Shown piece by piece: positions 1 through 5,079 of a stretch of DNA of 7,599 bases; the first letter of the stretch is position 1, and the number at the start of each line of letters is the position of its first letter. The stretch covers positions 1-7,599 of the forward strand of contig DAOSBJ010000018.1 of NCBI GenBank assembly GCA_035360795.1, given 5' to 3'. The position numbers and the translations under genes were made by a program. The stretch is from DAOOKJ01 sp035360795. GTDB lineage: Bacteria > Patescibacteriota > Minisyncoccia > UBA6257. The notes under the pieces were generated by a model, which made no database searches, was not told where the DNA came from, and was given only the letters and a program-made list of their open reading frames with translations.

Positions 1-53
1 GTACGTGACTGGCAGTCACGGGGTCGCCGGTTCGAGCCCGGTCAGCTCCACCA
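1..53 (+). tRNA. tRNA-Ala (anticodon GGC), 3' part
   Basis: The window opens inside a tRNA. The anticodon stem CGTGA (4-8) pairs perfectly with TCACG (16-20) around the 7-nt loop CTGGCAG (9-15), giving anticodon GGC (11-13). A 5-nt variable region follows, then a T arm of GCCGG (26-30), loop TTCGAGC (31-37) and CCGGT (38-42). The 3' acceptor strand CAGCTCC (43-49), discriminator A50 and encoded CCA (51-53) complete it. T at acceptor position 70 would allow the G3:U70 pair that identifies alanine tRNAs, but the 5' half lies outside the window. The minus-strand recombinase frame overlaps the last 12 nt, so this tRNA end is a likely integration target. Confidence 0.9.
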
Positions 54-818
54 AATTGAATTAGCCGCTTCGCTCGGGGCTTCGCCCCTCGCTTCGGCGG
101 GCAGTTTTGCGAGCAAATCAAAGGGCTTTTTGAAATCAATTAAAAGTTTTTGCTGGCTGATTTGGCGGTTCAAGCCGATTTTTTTGATAAAATTTTTCAT
201 CTCCGAAAAATCTTCTTGCAAAGCGAGATTTTTGGCTTGATTGGCCTCAATAATCCAGTTTCTCGTGAGTTCAAGCCAATGATTGCCTTTTCGCTCAAAA
301 TCCGATAATTTTTCCTCCAAAGTTTTCTTTTCGCTCGTCAGGGCGTTTTTCTTTTGCTGAAATTCCGCCAGTTCAAAAGTGCCCTCAAGGTAAGCGTCGG
401 TTAGCCGGTTTATCTTTGTTTTGAGTTCATCAATTTTCTTTTTGAGATTTTGAGCGAAAAGATCTGATGTTTGGGGGTTCTCATTTTCCCATTTTTTCAA
501 TTTATCCAAAAATCTATCTCGCCAAACATCGGGCAAAGAAACTTTTTGACATTGTTCCTTTACTTGCTCGGCAAATTTTTCTTCTCGCAAAAAGCCTCGT
601 TGAGAACATTTTTGAGTTTTGCTTTTGTAAGTGCAATAGTAATAAACAAATTCCAGCCCGCTTTTCTTAACTTGTTTTTCGGCGGTAATGGCATAGCCGC
701 ACTCGCCGCACTTGGCAAAACCCAAAAATGGAAAGTTTTTGACCTTCGGCTTTTTGCGGGGTTTGCCGTTGTCTCTTAACGCTTCTTGTATTTTGTCAAA
801 AAGTTTCTTTGTAATCAT
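42..818 (-). CDS. serine recombinase, C-terminal part (zinc ribbon, coiled coil)
   Basis: This 258-residue open frame is the C-terminal half of a large serine recombinase. It starts with the end of the Recombinase domain (MITKKLFDKIQEAL). A zinc beta-ribbon follows, with Cys37, Cys40, Cys62 and Cys71 in the family spacing (CGEC, YYYC, KC), then a long charged coiled coil at about 115-178. In large serine recombinases these parts bind att DNA and control synapsis. The frame is the same as that of the N-terminal piece at 867-1550, separated by one TAA and 16 sense codons, so both belong to one gene. The ATG at 818 is an internal methionine; AAGGA lies about 12 nt upstream, so reinitiation is conceivable but weak. 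The C-terminus (AEARGEAPSEAANSIWWS) contains a palindrome-encoded stretch, and its final stop lies in the tRNA. It is probably truncated relative to the ancestral protein. Confidence 0.85.
   Translation of the reverse strand: MITKKLFDKIQEALRDNGKPRKKPKVKNFPFLGFAKCGECGYAITAEKQVKKSGLEFVYYYCTYKSKTQKCSQRGFLREEKFAEQVKEQCQKVSLPDVWRDRFLDKLKKWENENPQTSDLFAQNLKKKIDELKTKINRLTDAYLEGTFELAEFQQKKNALTSEKKTLEEKLSDFERKGNHWLELTRNWIIEANQAKNLALQEDFSEMKNFIKKIGLNRQISQQKLLIDFKKPFDLLAKLPAEARGEAPSEAANSIWWS
48..53. other. candidate recombination core CCACCA at the tRNA end
   Basis: These 6 bp are shared by the tRNA 3' end and the start of the element. The 124-bp identity between the two recombinase 3' ends begins exactly here: upstream is tRNA sequence, while in the second copy (1806-1811 as TGGTGG) the recombinase frame continues. 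This fits a crossover within or next to CCACCA that joined tRNA to element. The site type and exact crossover bases are inferred; no second tRNA-flanked end is visible in the window. Confidence 0.45.
48..171 (+). repeat. long inverted repeat, left arm
   Basis: This 124-bp arm is the reverse complement of 1688-1811 with only three mismatches, at left positions 71, 124 and 163. It covers the last codons of the minus-strand serine recombinase and reaches into CCACCA of the tRNA. It contains the triloop hairpin GGGGC-TTC-GCCCC (76-88). Beyond 171, similarity resumes at 172-181 after a 35-nt insertion in the other arm. Confidence 0.9.
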
Positions 819-866
819 TGGCTTATGGCTTCCTTGATGAAGCTCGCCGCGGTAAAGAAAATGTCC

Positions 867-1550
867 TTAGTAAAATGGATTTTTCAAAATATGTTCAATA
901 GACGATAAGGACATTTTCTTTCCGCTTTTTGGGCCAACCAAGCCAAGAGAAAACATTTTGCTATGAATGGCGGTAAGTGTGTAATTTCGGGTGGCAAAAG
1001 CCCGCAAAATTTCTTTCACTTTGTTAAAAGTTGTTCTGTCGGGTTCAATAGTCCGCAAACGGGGTTCGTTGAAATATCCGAGCGGCGCTTTTGCCGAAAG
1101 TTCGCCTCGCCTAATCTTCTGCCTAATTCCTCGCAAAATGTTTTCTCTTAAATTGTCGGTGTAATACTTGGCCTGCCCACAGGCAACAGACAACATAAAT
1201 TTTCCTTGCGGTGTCGCTTCAAACCAAAATGTGGGGAAATTTAGCGAGGTAATTTTTCCAGTGTCCACGAGATAAACAATTTGTCCGCCCTCTATTGAAT
1301 TTCTCGCCAATCTGTCTGGATTCCACGCTAAAATTCCTTCGGCGTTTCCTTTTTCAATTTCCAAAAGCATTTGATTAAATATTTCTCGGCCCGGCTCTTT
1401 GGCAGTTTTGCTCTCGATATATTCGCGGACGATAAAAAGTCCGTTTTGTTTGGCAAACGCCCGCAATTCCGCGAGCTGGGCTTCAATGGATAAAATTTGC
1501 CTTTCTTCTTCCTCTGTTGATTTACGATAATAGATGAAATATTTAATCAT
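867..1550 (-). CDS. serine recombinase, N-terminal catalytic part
   Basis: These 227 residues form the resolvase catalytic domain and the first part of the Recombinase domain of a large serine integrase. The active-site motif YYRKST places the nucleophile at Ser11. The conserved PDRLARNS segment supplies arginines of the active site. From about residue 155, APLGYF and the following helices match the Recombinase domain, up to HILKNPFY. There a TAA ends the frame, although sense codons continue in the same frame into the zinc-ribbon half (42-818). ATG at 1550 is well supported by AAGGAG 8 nt upstream. The enzyme would cut and exchange att sites through a phosphoserine link. Without the zinc ribbon and coiled coil this product is unlikely to integrate DNA. 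Confidence 0.88.
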   Translation of the reverse strand: MIKYFIYYRKSTEEEERQILSIEAQLAELRAFAKQNGLFIVREYIESKTAKEPGREIFNQMLLEIEKGNAEGILAWNPDRLARNSIEGGQIVYLVDTGKITSLNFPTFWFEATPQGKFMLSVACGQAKYYTDNLRENILRGIRQKIRRGELSAKAPLGYFNEPRLRTIEPDRTTFNKVKEILRAFATRNYTLTAIHSKMFSLGLVGPKSGKKMSLSSIEHILKNPFY

Positions 1551-1557
1551 ATTATTT

Positions 1558-1565
1558 ACTCCTTA
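1558..1565 (-). promoter_or_regulatory. ribosome binding site of the recombinase
   Basis: On the minus strand TAAGGAGT lies 7-8 nt before the ATG at 1550. It is the clearest Shine-Dalgarno sequence in the window and fixes the recombinase start. Confidence 0.75.
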
Positions 1566-1619
1566 ATTATAATTGAAAAAGGAAACGCACACCGACAATT
1601 TGAAAAAAGCTCGCTTTGC

Positions 1620-1638
1620 CTTTCGCCGAAGGCGAAAG
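1620..1638. repeat. 19-nt mini-palindrome (8-3-8, GAA loop)
   Basis: CTTTCGCC-GAA-GGCGAAAG is a perfect hairpin. It lies between two short blocks that match the recombinase gene: 1610-1619 matches 218-227, and 1643-1652 matches 172-181. It seems to replace about 33 nt of recombinase sequence in this copy. Confidence 0.7.
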
Positions 1639-1652
1639 AAAAAAATCGGCTT

Positions 1653-1687
1653 CTGTTTCTCAAAACAGGCAAACTTTTCAAGTTTGC
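1653..1687. repeat. two back-to-back mini-palindromes forming a 35-nt insertion
   Basis: CTGTTT-CTCA-AAACAG (1653-1668) is followed directly by GCAAACTT-TTC-AAGTTTGC (1669-1687). Together they are exactly the 35 nt that this copy of the recombinase tail has and the tRNA-proximal copy lacks. The insertion is not a multiple of three, so it shifts frame. Confidence 0.8.
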
Positions 1688-1811
1688 GAACCGCCGAATC
1701 AGCCAGCAAAAACTTTTAATTGATTTCAAAAAGCTCTTTGATTTGCTCGCAAAACTGCCCGCCGAAGCGAGGGGCGAAGCCCCGAGCAAAGCGGCTAATT
1801 CAATTTGGTGG
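1688..1811 (-). repeat. long inverted repeat, right arm
   Basis: This is the partner of 48-171 in the opposite orientation, 121 of 124 bases identical, ending at TGGTGG. It carries the same triloop hairpin GGGGC-GAA-GCCCC (1771-1783). The two arms enclose the recombinase gene and its start region, so recombination between them would invert that block. Confidence 0.9.
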
Positions 1812-1871
1812 TGTTTGTTGGACGAAATCCGAACCCATTTTGAGCAAAACCCAGGGGATTTTGCGGATTGA
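1688..1871 (+). pseudogene. remnant of a second serine recombinase 3' end
   Basis: On the plus strand this stretch encodes the same tail as the recombinase at 42-1550 (NRRISQQKLLIDFKK, then AEARGEAPSKAANSIWW). It does not end at a tRNA: it runs on through CLLDEIRTHFEQNPGDFAD to TGA at 1869-1871. That ending resembles a natural recombinase C-terminus as I recall the family. The 5' part is missing or degraded; only weak blocks persist back to about 1610, broken by hairpin insertions. It is a fragment without a start and probably not expressed. It is likely the leftover of a related element inserted in the opposite orientation, or of an uncut attP. Confidence 0.7.
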
Positions 1872-1891
1872 TTCCCGCCCAGCGTTTCCGC

Positions 1892-1905
1892 CCGCCTGAC
1901 GGCGG
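1892..1905. repeat. mini-palindrome CCGCC-TGAC-GGCGG
   Basis: A perfect 5-bp stem with a 4-nt loop, the first of the GC-rich palindromes in the spacer. No T-run follows on either strand, so it is unlikely to be a terminator. Confidence 0.5.
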
Positions 1906-1995
1906 ACAAAACAGAAATATTTTCGTTTCCTTAATTGAAAAAAATATCGGGTGGGCGCGAATAAAAAATTGTAAAGAAAATTTTTCTGTTTTGCC

Positions 1996-2013
1996 TTCCT
2001 GCTTTGGCAGGAA
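1996..2013. repeat. mini-palindrome TTCCTGC-TTTG-GCAGGAA
   Basis: A perfect 7-bp stem with a 4-nt loop. It belongs to the same set of small palindromes. Confidence 0.6.
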
Positions 2014-2044
2014 TTGCGGAAATGCTTTCCCACCCCCAGACGAG

Positions 2045-2099
2045 GCGGGCGGGCAAAAATTCATTTGCCCCAGACCCCCTTTTCTTTTTGCCCGCCCGC
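2045..2099. repeat. 15-bp perfect inverted repeat with 25-nt loop
   Basis: GCGGGCGGGCAAAAA (2045-2059) is the exact reverse complement of 2085-2099. It is the strongest single stem in the window. The A and T runs are inside the stem and no T-tract follows, so it is not a standard terminator. It could be a folded RNA, a transposable palindrome or a cruciform. Confidence 0.7.
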
Positions 2100-2102
2100 A
2101 TT

Positions 2103-2117
2103 GCCCGCTTCGCGGGC
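2103..2117. repeat. mini-palindrome GCCCGC-TTC-GCGGGC
   Basis: A perfect 6-3-6 hairpin with the same TTC/GAA triloop as those at 76-88, 1620-1638, 1669-1687 and 1771-1783. It lies 3 nt after the 15-bp stem. Confidence 0.6.
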
Positions 2118-2134
2118 GAGCCGATGATTTTTAG

Positions 2135-2186
2135 AAAAGAAAAAAGGTAAATGCCCTTGCCCTAACCCTCTCGTGCGCGGGCATTT
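2135..2186 (-). terminator. possible minus-strand terminator hairpin
   Basis: AAATGCCC (2149-2156) pairs perfectly with GGGCATTT (2179-2186). On the minus strand the stem is followed by a T-rich run (complement of 2135-2147). The 22-nt loop is long for an intrinsic terminator, and no minus-strand gene is known to end here, so this is tentative. Confidence 0.25.
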
Positions 2187-2210
2187 GAAATTAAACTCCC
2201 TATAAATCTC

Positions 2211-2242
2211 TTTACATTATCAAAATAATTTTGTACTATAAT
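2211..2242 (+). promoter_or_regulatory. candidate promoter of the XRE-radC-RM operon
   Basis: TTTACA (2211-2216) is followed 17 nt later by TACTAT (2234-2239), and the consensus TATAAT overlaps it at 2237-2242 with 20-nt spacing. The AT-rich tract just upstream of the first operon gene is the natural place for a promoter. A start point near 2249 would leave a leader of about 24 nt with no Shine-Dalgarno sequence. Confidence 0.45.
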
Positions 2243-2292
2243 AATATATCGTGATTACATTATATACATACTATGTATTTTGATACTATAAT
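2212..2292 (+). repeat. two related direct-repeat units across the promoter and start codon
   Basis: Unit one (2212-2242) begins TTACATTAT and ends TTTTGTACTATAAT. Unit two (2255-2292) begins with the same 9 bases and ends TTTTGATACTATAAT, with about 7 nt more in between. The second unit covers the first codons of the XRE gene. This looks like a duplicated promoter or operator block. Confidence 0.5.
2264..2278. promoter_or_regulatory. candidate operator: 15-bp palindrome over the XRE start codon
   Basis: ATACATA-C-TATGTAT is a perfect 7-1-7 palindrome that includes the ATG at 2273. Small XRE regulators often bind such palindromes as dimers and repress their own gene; here binding would sit about 15-30 nt past the predicted start of transcription. 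That the XRE protein binds it is inference. Confidence 0.5.
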
Positions 2293-2500
2293 CTCAAGAG
2301 AGATTTCGCGAATAGGTAAAAATATAAAGAAGCTAAGGAAACAAAAGGGCCTGTCGCAAGACCGGTTTTCTAAATTGGCTGATATTTCCTATAACACGGT
2401 GATAAAGTTAGAGTCGGGCGGTATCACCAACCCCTCAATTGACACACTTCAAAAATTAGCCAAAGCCCTTAATGTTTCTGTTGATGATTTATTGAAGTAA
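2273..2500 (+). CDS. small XRE-family transcriptional regulator
   Basis: This 75-residue protein is almost entirely one Cro/C1-type helix-turn-helix domain. IGKNIKKLRKQKGLSQDRFS starts the fold at about residue 14, the recognition helix region is about 28-50 (LADISYNTVIKLESG), and it ends NVSVDDLLK, typical of the family. No effector domain is present. ATG at 2273 is the only start available before the domain, although it lacks a Shine-Dalgarno sequence and sits in a palindrome that may be its own operator. The stop is 4 nt before radC, so it leads the operon. Its size and position before a restriction-modification cassette resemble controller (C) proteins, which delay restriction until methylation is established. 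An antitoxin-like role is less likely, as no toxin gene is adjacent. Confidence 0.85.
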   Translation: MYFDTIISREISRIGKNIKKLRKQKGLSQDRFSKLADISYNTVIKLESGGITNPSIDTLQKLAKALNVSVDDLLK

Positions 2501-2504
2501 AACT

Positions 2505-3185
2505 ATGGAGATTAAAACCAGAAAGAAAATTAAGGACTTACCAAAAGTAGAAAGGCCAAGAGAGAAGTTAATGCAGTATGGCCCAGAAAAACTTTCTAAC
2601 TCTGAACTCTTAGCTATTCTTTTACGCTCTGGCAAAAAAGGCGAGAATGCCGTTGAATTGGCAAACAAAATTTTGAAAAAATTCAGCAAAGACGAATTGC
2701 CGAACTTGACTTTCAATGACCTAAAAGATTATTCCGGTTTGGGGCCAGCCAAGGCCTGTGAAATTATCGCTTGTTTTGAACTTGGGAAAAGGCTGCTCAA
2801 AGATAAGAAAGCGGAAATTTATTTAAAGCCAAAAGAAATATGGGAAGAGTTAAAAGATTTGCGAGACCATAAAAAAGAACATTTTATTATTTTTTATCTT
2901 GATAGCCGAAATCAAGAAATCAAAAGAGAAATTATCTCTGTCGGTTCTCTTAACGCTAATTTAGTCCACCCCAGAGAAGTTTTTGAACCGGCGGTTAGAC
3001 ATTTAGCCGCTCAAATTATTTTAGCCCATAATCACCCATCTGGAGATCCTGAACCATCAGAAGACGATTTAGAAATAACAAAGCGATTATTAGAGTCCGG
3101 TAAAATTTTAGGAATTGAGGTAGTTGACCATATTATTATTACCAAAACAGGATTTATGAGTTTTAAGGAAAAAAATTTATTATGA
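2505..3185 (+). CDS. radC: RadC family protein (JAB/JAMM domain)
   Basis: The 226 residues match the full RadC (UPF0758) layout. An N-terminal segment at 17-43 has RPREKLMQYG and LSNSELLAILLRSG, and a helix-hairpin-helix region follows at about 69-95 (YSGLGPAKACEI). The JAB/MPN domain runs from about 105 to the end. The metal-binding motif HNHPSGDPEPSEDD is intact, with His175, His177 and Asp188 as ligands and Ser179 conserved. The name dates from a proposed role in DNA repair that was later withdrawn; the biochemical role is unsettled. RadC homologues are frequent in mobile and defence islands. The gene starts 4 nt after the XRE stop and overlaps the methyltransferase by ATGA, so it is probably translated with it. 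A link to the restriction-modification system is inferred from position only. Confidence 0.93.
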   Translation: MEIKTRKKIKDLPKVERPREKLMQYGPEKLSNSELLAILLRSGKKGENAVELANKILKKFSKDELPNLTFNDLKDYSGLGPAKACEIIACFELGKRLLKDKKAEIYLKPKEIWEELKDLRDHKKEHFIIFYLDSRNQEIKREIISVGSLNANLVHPREVFEPAVRHLAAQIILAHNHPSGDPEPSEDDLEITKRLLESGKILGIEVVDHIIITKTGFMSFKEKNLL

Positions 3186-5077
3186 CAAATACAAATTACA
3201 ATCCGATAAAAGAAAAAGTTAAAATTGAACCCGAGGAAAAGAAAGGTTATGTTCGCGATTTTATTACTGGGCGATGGTTAAAAAATAAACCCGAAGAAGG
3301 GCCGAGACAAATTTTAGAAAAAAGATTGGTTGAGGAATATGGCTATTCCAAGAGCCAGATTGAGATTGAATTCCCTGTCCAAAAAGGGAGTAAAAGAATT
3401 GGCCCAACAGATATTGCGGTTTTTAGGGACGAAAAAAAAGTTATTGATAATCTCTACATTATCGTAGAAACAAAATGCAAAGGGAGAAAAGATGGTATTG
3501 ACCAGTTGAAATCCTACCTTTCTCCAACCAACGCCGAATTTGGTATTTGGTTTAATGGAAAGGATATTGTTTATTTGCAACACCTTAAAAACGCCCCGTT
3601 CTTTAGAGAGATACCGGATATTCCGAAAAAAGGCGAAACCCTTGAAGATGTAGGACTTTATCAAAAGAAAGACCTGAAGCCGGCCACGGAATTAAAAACC
3701 ATTTTTGAAACAATCCACAATCATATTTACGCCAATGAAGGGTTGCTAAAAGAAAAAGTATTTAATGAAATGCTGAAATTGATTTTTATCAAAATGGCTG
3801 ATGAAAAAGCATTACCACAAAAATGCGAATTTAGAATTACCGATAAGGAATTAGACGAATTGGAAGAAGGTAAACAAAATGGATTTATTGAAAGAATCCT
3901 AAATCTTTTTGATAGAGTAAAAAGCCAATACCCAGATGTCTTTGACCCCAACGAAAGATTAAATCTAAAACCGCTAACAATTGCTTTCGTTGTTAGCCAG
4001 TTGCAGAAATACAGCCTTATTAACACCGCCGCAGATGTCAAAGGAACGGCTTTCCAAACATTCGTTTACGCCCACCAGAGAGGAGAACGAGGGGAATTTT
4101 TTACTCCGCACCCGATTGTTGATTTATGCGTAAATATGCTGGACCCGAAGGACAACGAGAAGTTTATTGATCCTGCTTGCGGCTCTGGTGGATTTTTAGT
4201 AGCGGGAATGAATTACATTAAAGAGAAATTCATAAAAGAAAGACCGGAATTAAAAACTAAAGCAACAGATTTTCTGAAAGAATACGCCCACGCTTATCTT
4301 TCCGGCATTGATATAAACCCCGATTTAGCCAAGGTTGCTAAAATGCATATGGTTTTACACGATGACGGCCACACTGGTATTTTTTGCGCAAATTCACTTC
4401 TGCCTATAAACGAGTTGGTTCGCCTTGCGGAAAAAGCGACTGTTCCAAGAACATTACACCCCCACGAAGGACAATTTAAGGTCCTAATGACAAATCCACC
4501 TTTCGGTTCAAAGGGTAAAGTTACTGATAAAAAACTTCTTGCGGAATTTCAACTTGGTTATAAATGGAAAAAGGAAGATGATGGCCGATGGACAAAAACT
4601 AACAAGGTTTTAGACGGCCAAATCCCAGAGATTCTTTTTATAGAAAGAAGTTTGCAGCTTTTAGGCGAGGGCGGCAGAATGGCGATTGTTTTGCCAAACG
4701 GAACTCTAAATAATTCGTCGCTTGAGTATGTTAGAGACTTTATCAAACAAAATTCGCGTATTTTAGCTGTTGTTTCTTTACCGGTAGGTACTTTTATGTC
4801 TGCTGGCGCAAATCCTCAACCAAGCGTTTTATTTCTGCAAAAATTAAGCAAAGGAGATGCCGAAAAGCTTAACAAAAAAGATTATCCAATATTTATGGCG
4901 ATTGTTGAAAAAATCGGCTATGACTTAACGACAAAAACAGCTCCGCCGATTTACAAACGAGATGAAAAAGGGGAATATCTTGTAGATAAAAATAGAGAGA
5001 GAATTTTAGATACCGATATTCCCGAAATAATTGAAAAGTTTGAAGAATTTAAACAAAACCACGATTTAGGTTTCTAA
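3182..5077 (+). CDS. hsdM: N6-adenine DNA methyltransferase (HsdM type) fused to HsdR_N-like nuclease domain
   Basis: A 631-residue fusion. Residues 35-150 resemble the HsdR N-terminal PD-(D/E)XK nuclease fold: Asp77 in GPTDIAVF, and Glu96 with Lys98 in IIVETK, the usual catalytic triad. From about 165 it follows HsdM: an N-terminal helical domain, GEFFTPHPIVDLCV (304-317), SAM-binding motif I DPACGSGGFL (330-339), GIDINP (375-380) and catalytic motif IV NPPF (438-441). It should transfer methyl from SAM to adenine N6 when bound to the S subunit, and possibly cut unmethylated DNA. No SF2 helicase is present. AAGGA at 3165-3169 and the 4-nt overlap with radC support the ATG. The next gene starts 2 nt downstream. 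BcgI-type restriction enzymes have the same plan of nuclease plus methyltransferase with a separate S subunit. The alternative is an HsdM whose HsdR lies outside the window. Confidence 0.9.
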   Translation: MTNTNYNPIKEKVKIEPEEKKGYVRDFITGRWLKNKPEEGPRQILEKRLVEEYGYSKSQIEIEFPVQKGSKRIGPTDIAVFRDEKKVIDNLYIIVETKCKGRKDGIDQLKSYLSPTNAEFGIWFNGKDIVYLQHLKNAPFFREIPDIPKKGETLEDVGLYQKKDLKPATELKTIFETIHNHIYANEGLLKEKVFNEMLKLIFIKMADEKALPQKCEFRITDKELDELEEGKQNGFIERILNLFDRVKSQYPDVFDPNERLNLKPLTIAFVVSQLQKYSLINTAADVKGTAFQTFVYAHQRGERGEFFTPHPIVDLCVNMLDPKDNEKFIDPACGSGGFLVAGMNYIKEKFIKERPELKTKATDFLKEYAHAYLSGIDINPDLAKVAKMHMVLHDDGHTGIFCANSLLPINELVRLAEKATVPRTLHPHEGQFKVLMTNPPFGSKGKVTDKKLLAEFQLGYKWKKEDDGRWTKTNKVLDGQIPEILFIERSLQLLGEGGRMAIVLPNGTLNNSSLEYVRDFIKQNSRILAVVSLPVGTFMSAGANPQPSVLFLQKLSKGDAEKLNKKDYPIFMAIVEKIGYDLTTKTAPPIYKRDEKGEYLVDKNRERILDTDIPEIIEKFEEFKQNHDLGF

Positions 5078-5079
5078 CT

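Larger units (their letters stand above)
42..1550 (-). pseudogene. whole serine recombinase gene with one in-frame TAA
   Basis: Read through the single stop at 867-869, the frame gives about 502 codons with all expected domains in order: resolvase, Recombinase, zinc ribbon, coiled coil. Around the stop the reading is NPFY-stop-GHFLYRGELHQGSHKP, where family members usually have a residue such as tyrosine. One base change from TAT or TAC would create it. The gene is therefore most likely inactivated by a point mutation; a sequencing error is the main alternative. Confidence 0.8.
1872..2210. other. non-coding palindrome-rich spacer
   Basis: I see no credible gene here. Open frames that cross it have low-complexity Pro/Gly/Arg-rich translations that follow the hairpins. 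It is visibly richer in G+C runs than the genes on either side, and holds hairpins at 1892-1905, 1996-2013, 2045-2099, 2103-2117 and 2149-2186. There is also an 11-bp inverted pair, CAAAACAGAAA (1907-1917) with TTTCTGTTTTG (1983-1993). It separates the divergent recombinase and XRE transcription units. Confidence 0.7.

Noticed and set aside
867..869. Stop-codon reassignment as the reason for the in-frame stop
   Set aside because: Reassigned codes known in Candidate Phyla Radiation lineages concern UGA, while this is TAA; TAA also ends other genes here normally.
1566..1571. TATAAT on the minus strand just before the recombinase as a promoter
   Set aside because: It would start transcription inside the ribosome binding site, and no reasonable -35 lies 16-19 nt upstream.
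1556..2134. Overlapping open frames on both strands (minus 1556-1909, 1795-2064 and 1800-2033; plus 1868-2134)
   Set aside because: They cross palindromes and the recombinase remnant, overlap each other, have Pro/Gly/Arg-biased low-complexity translations and show no domain motif.
1872..2210. CRISPR array in the repeat-rich spacer
   Set aside because: The repeats are single palindromes of different sequence and spacing; there are no regularly spaced direct repeats and no cas genes.
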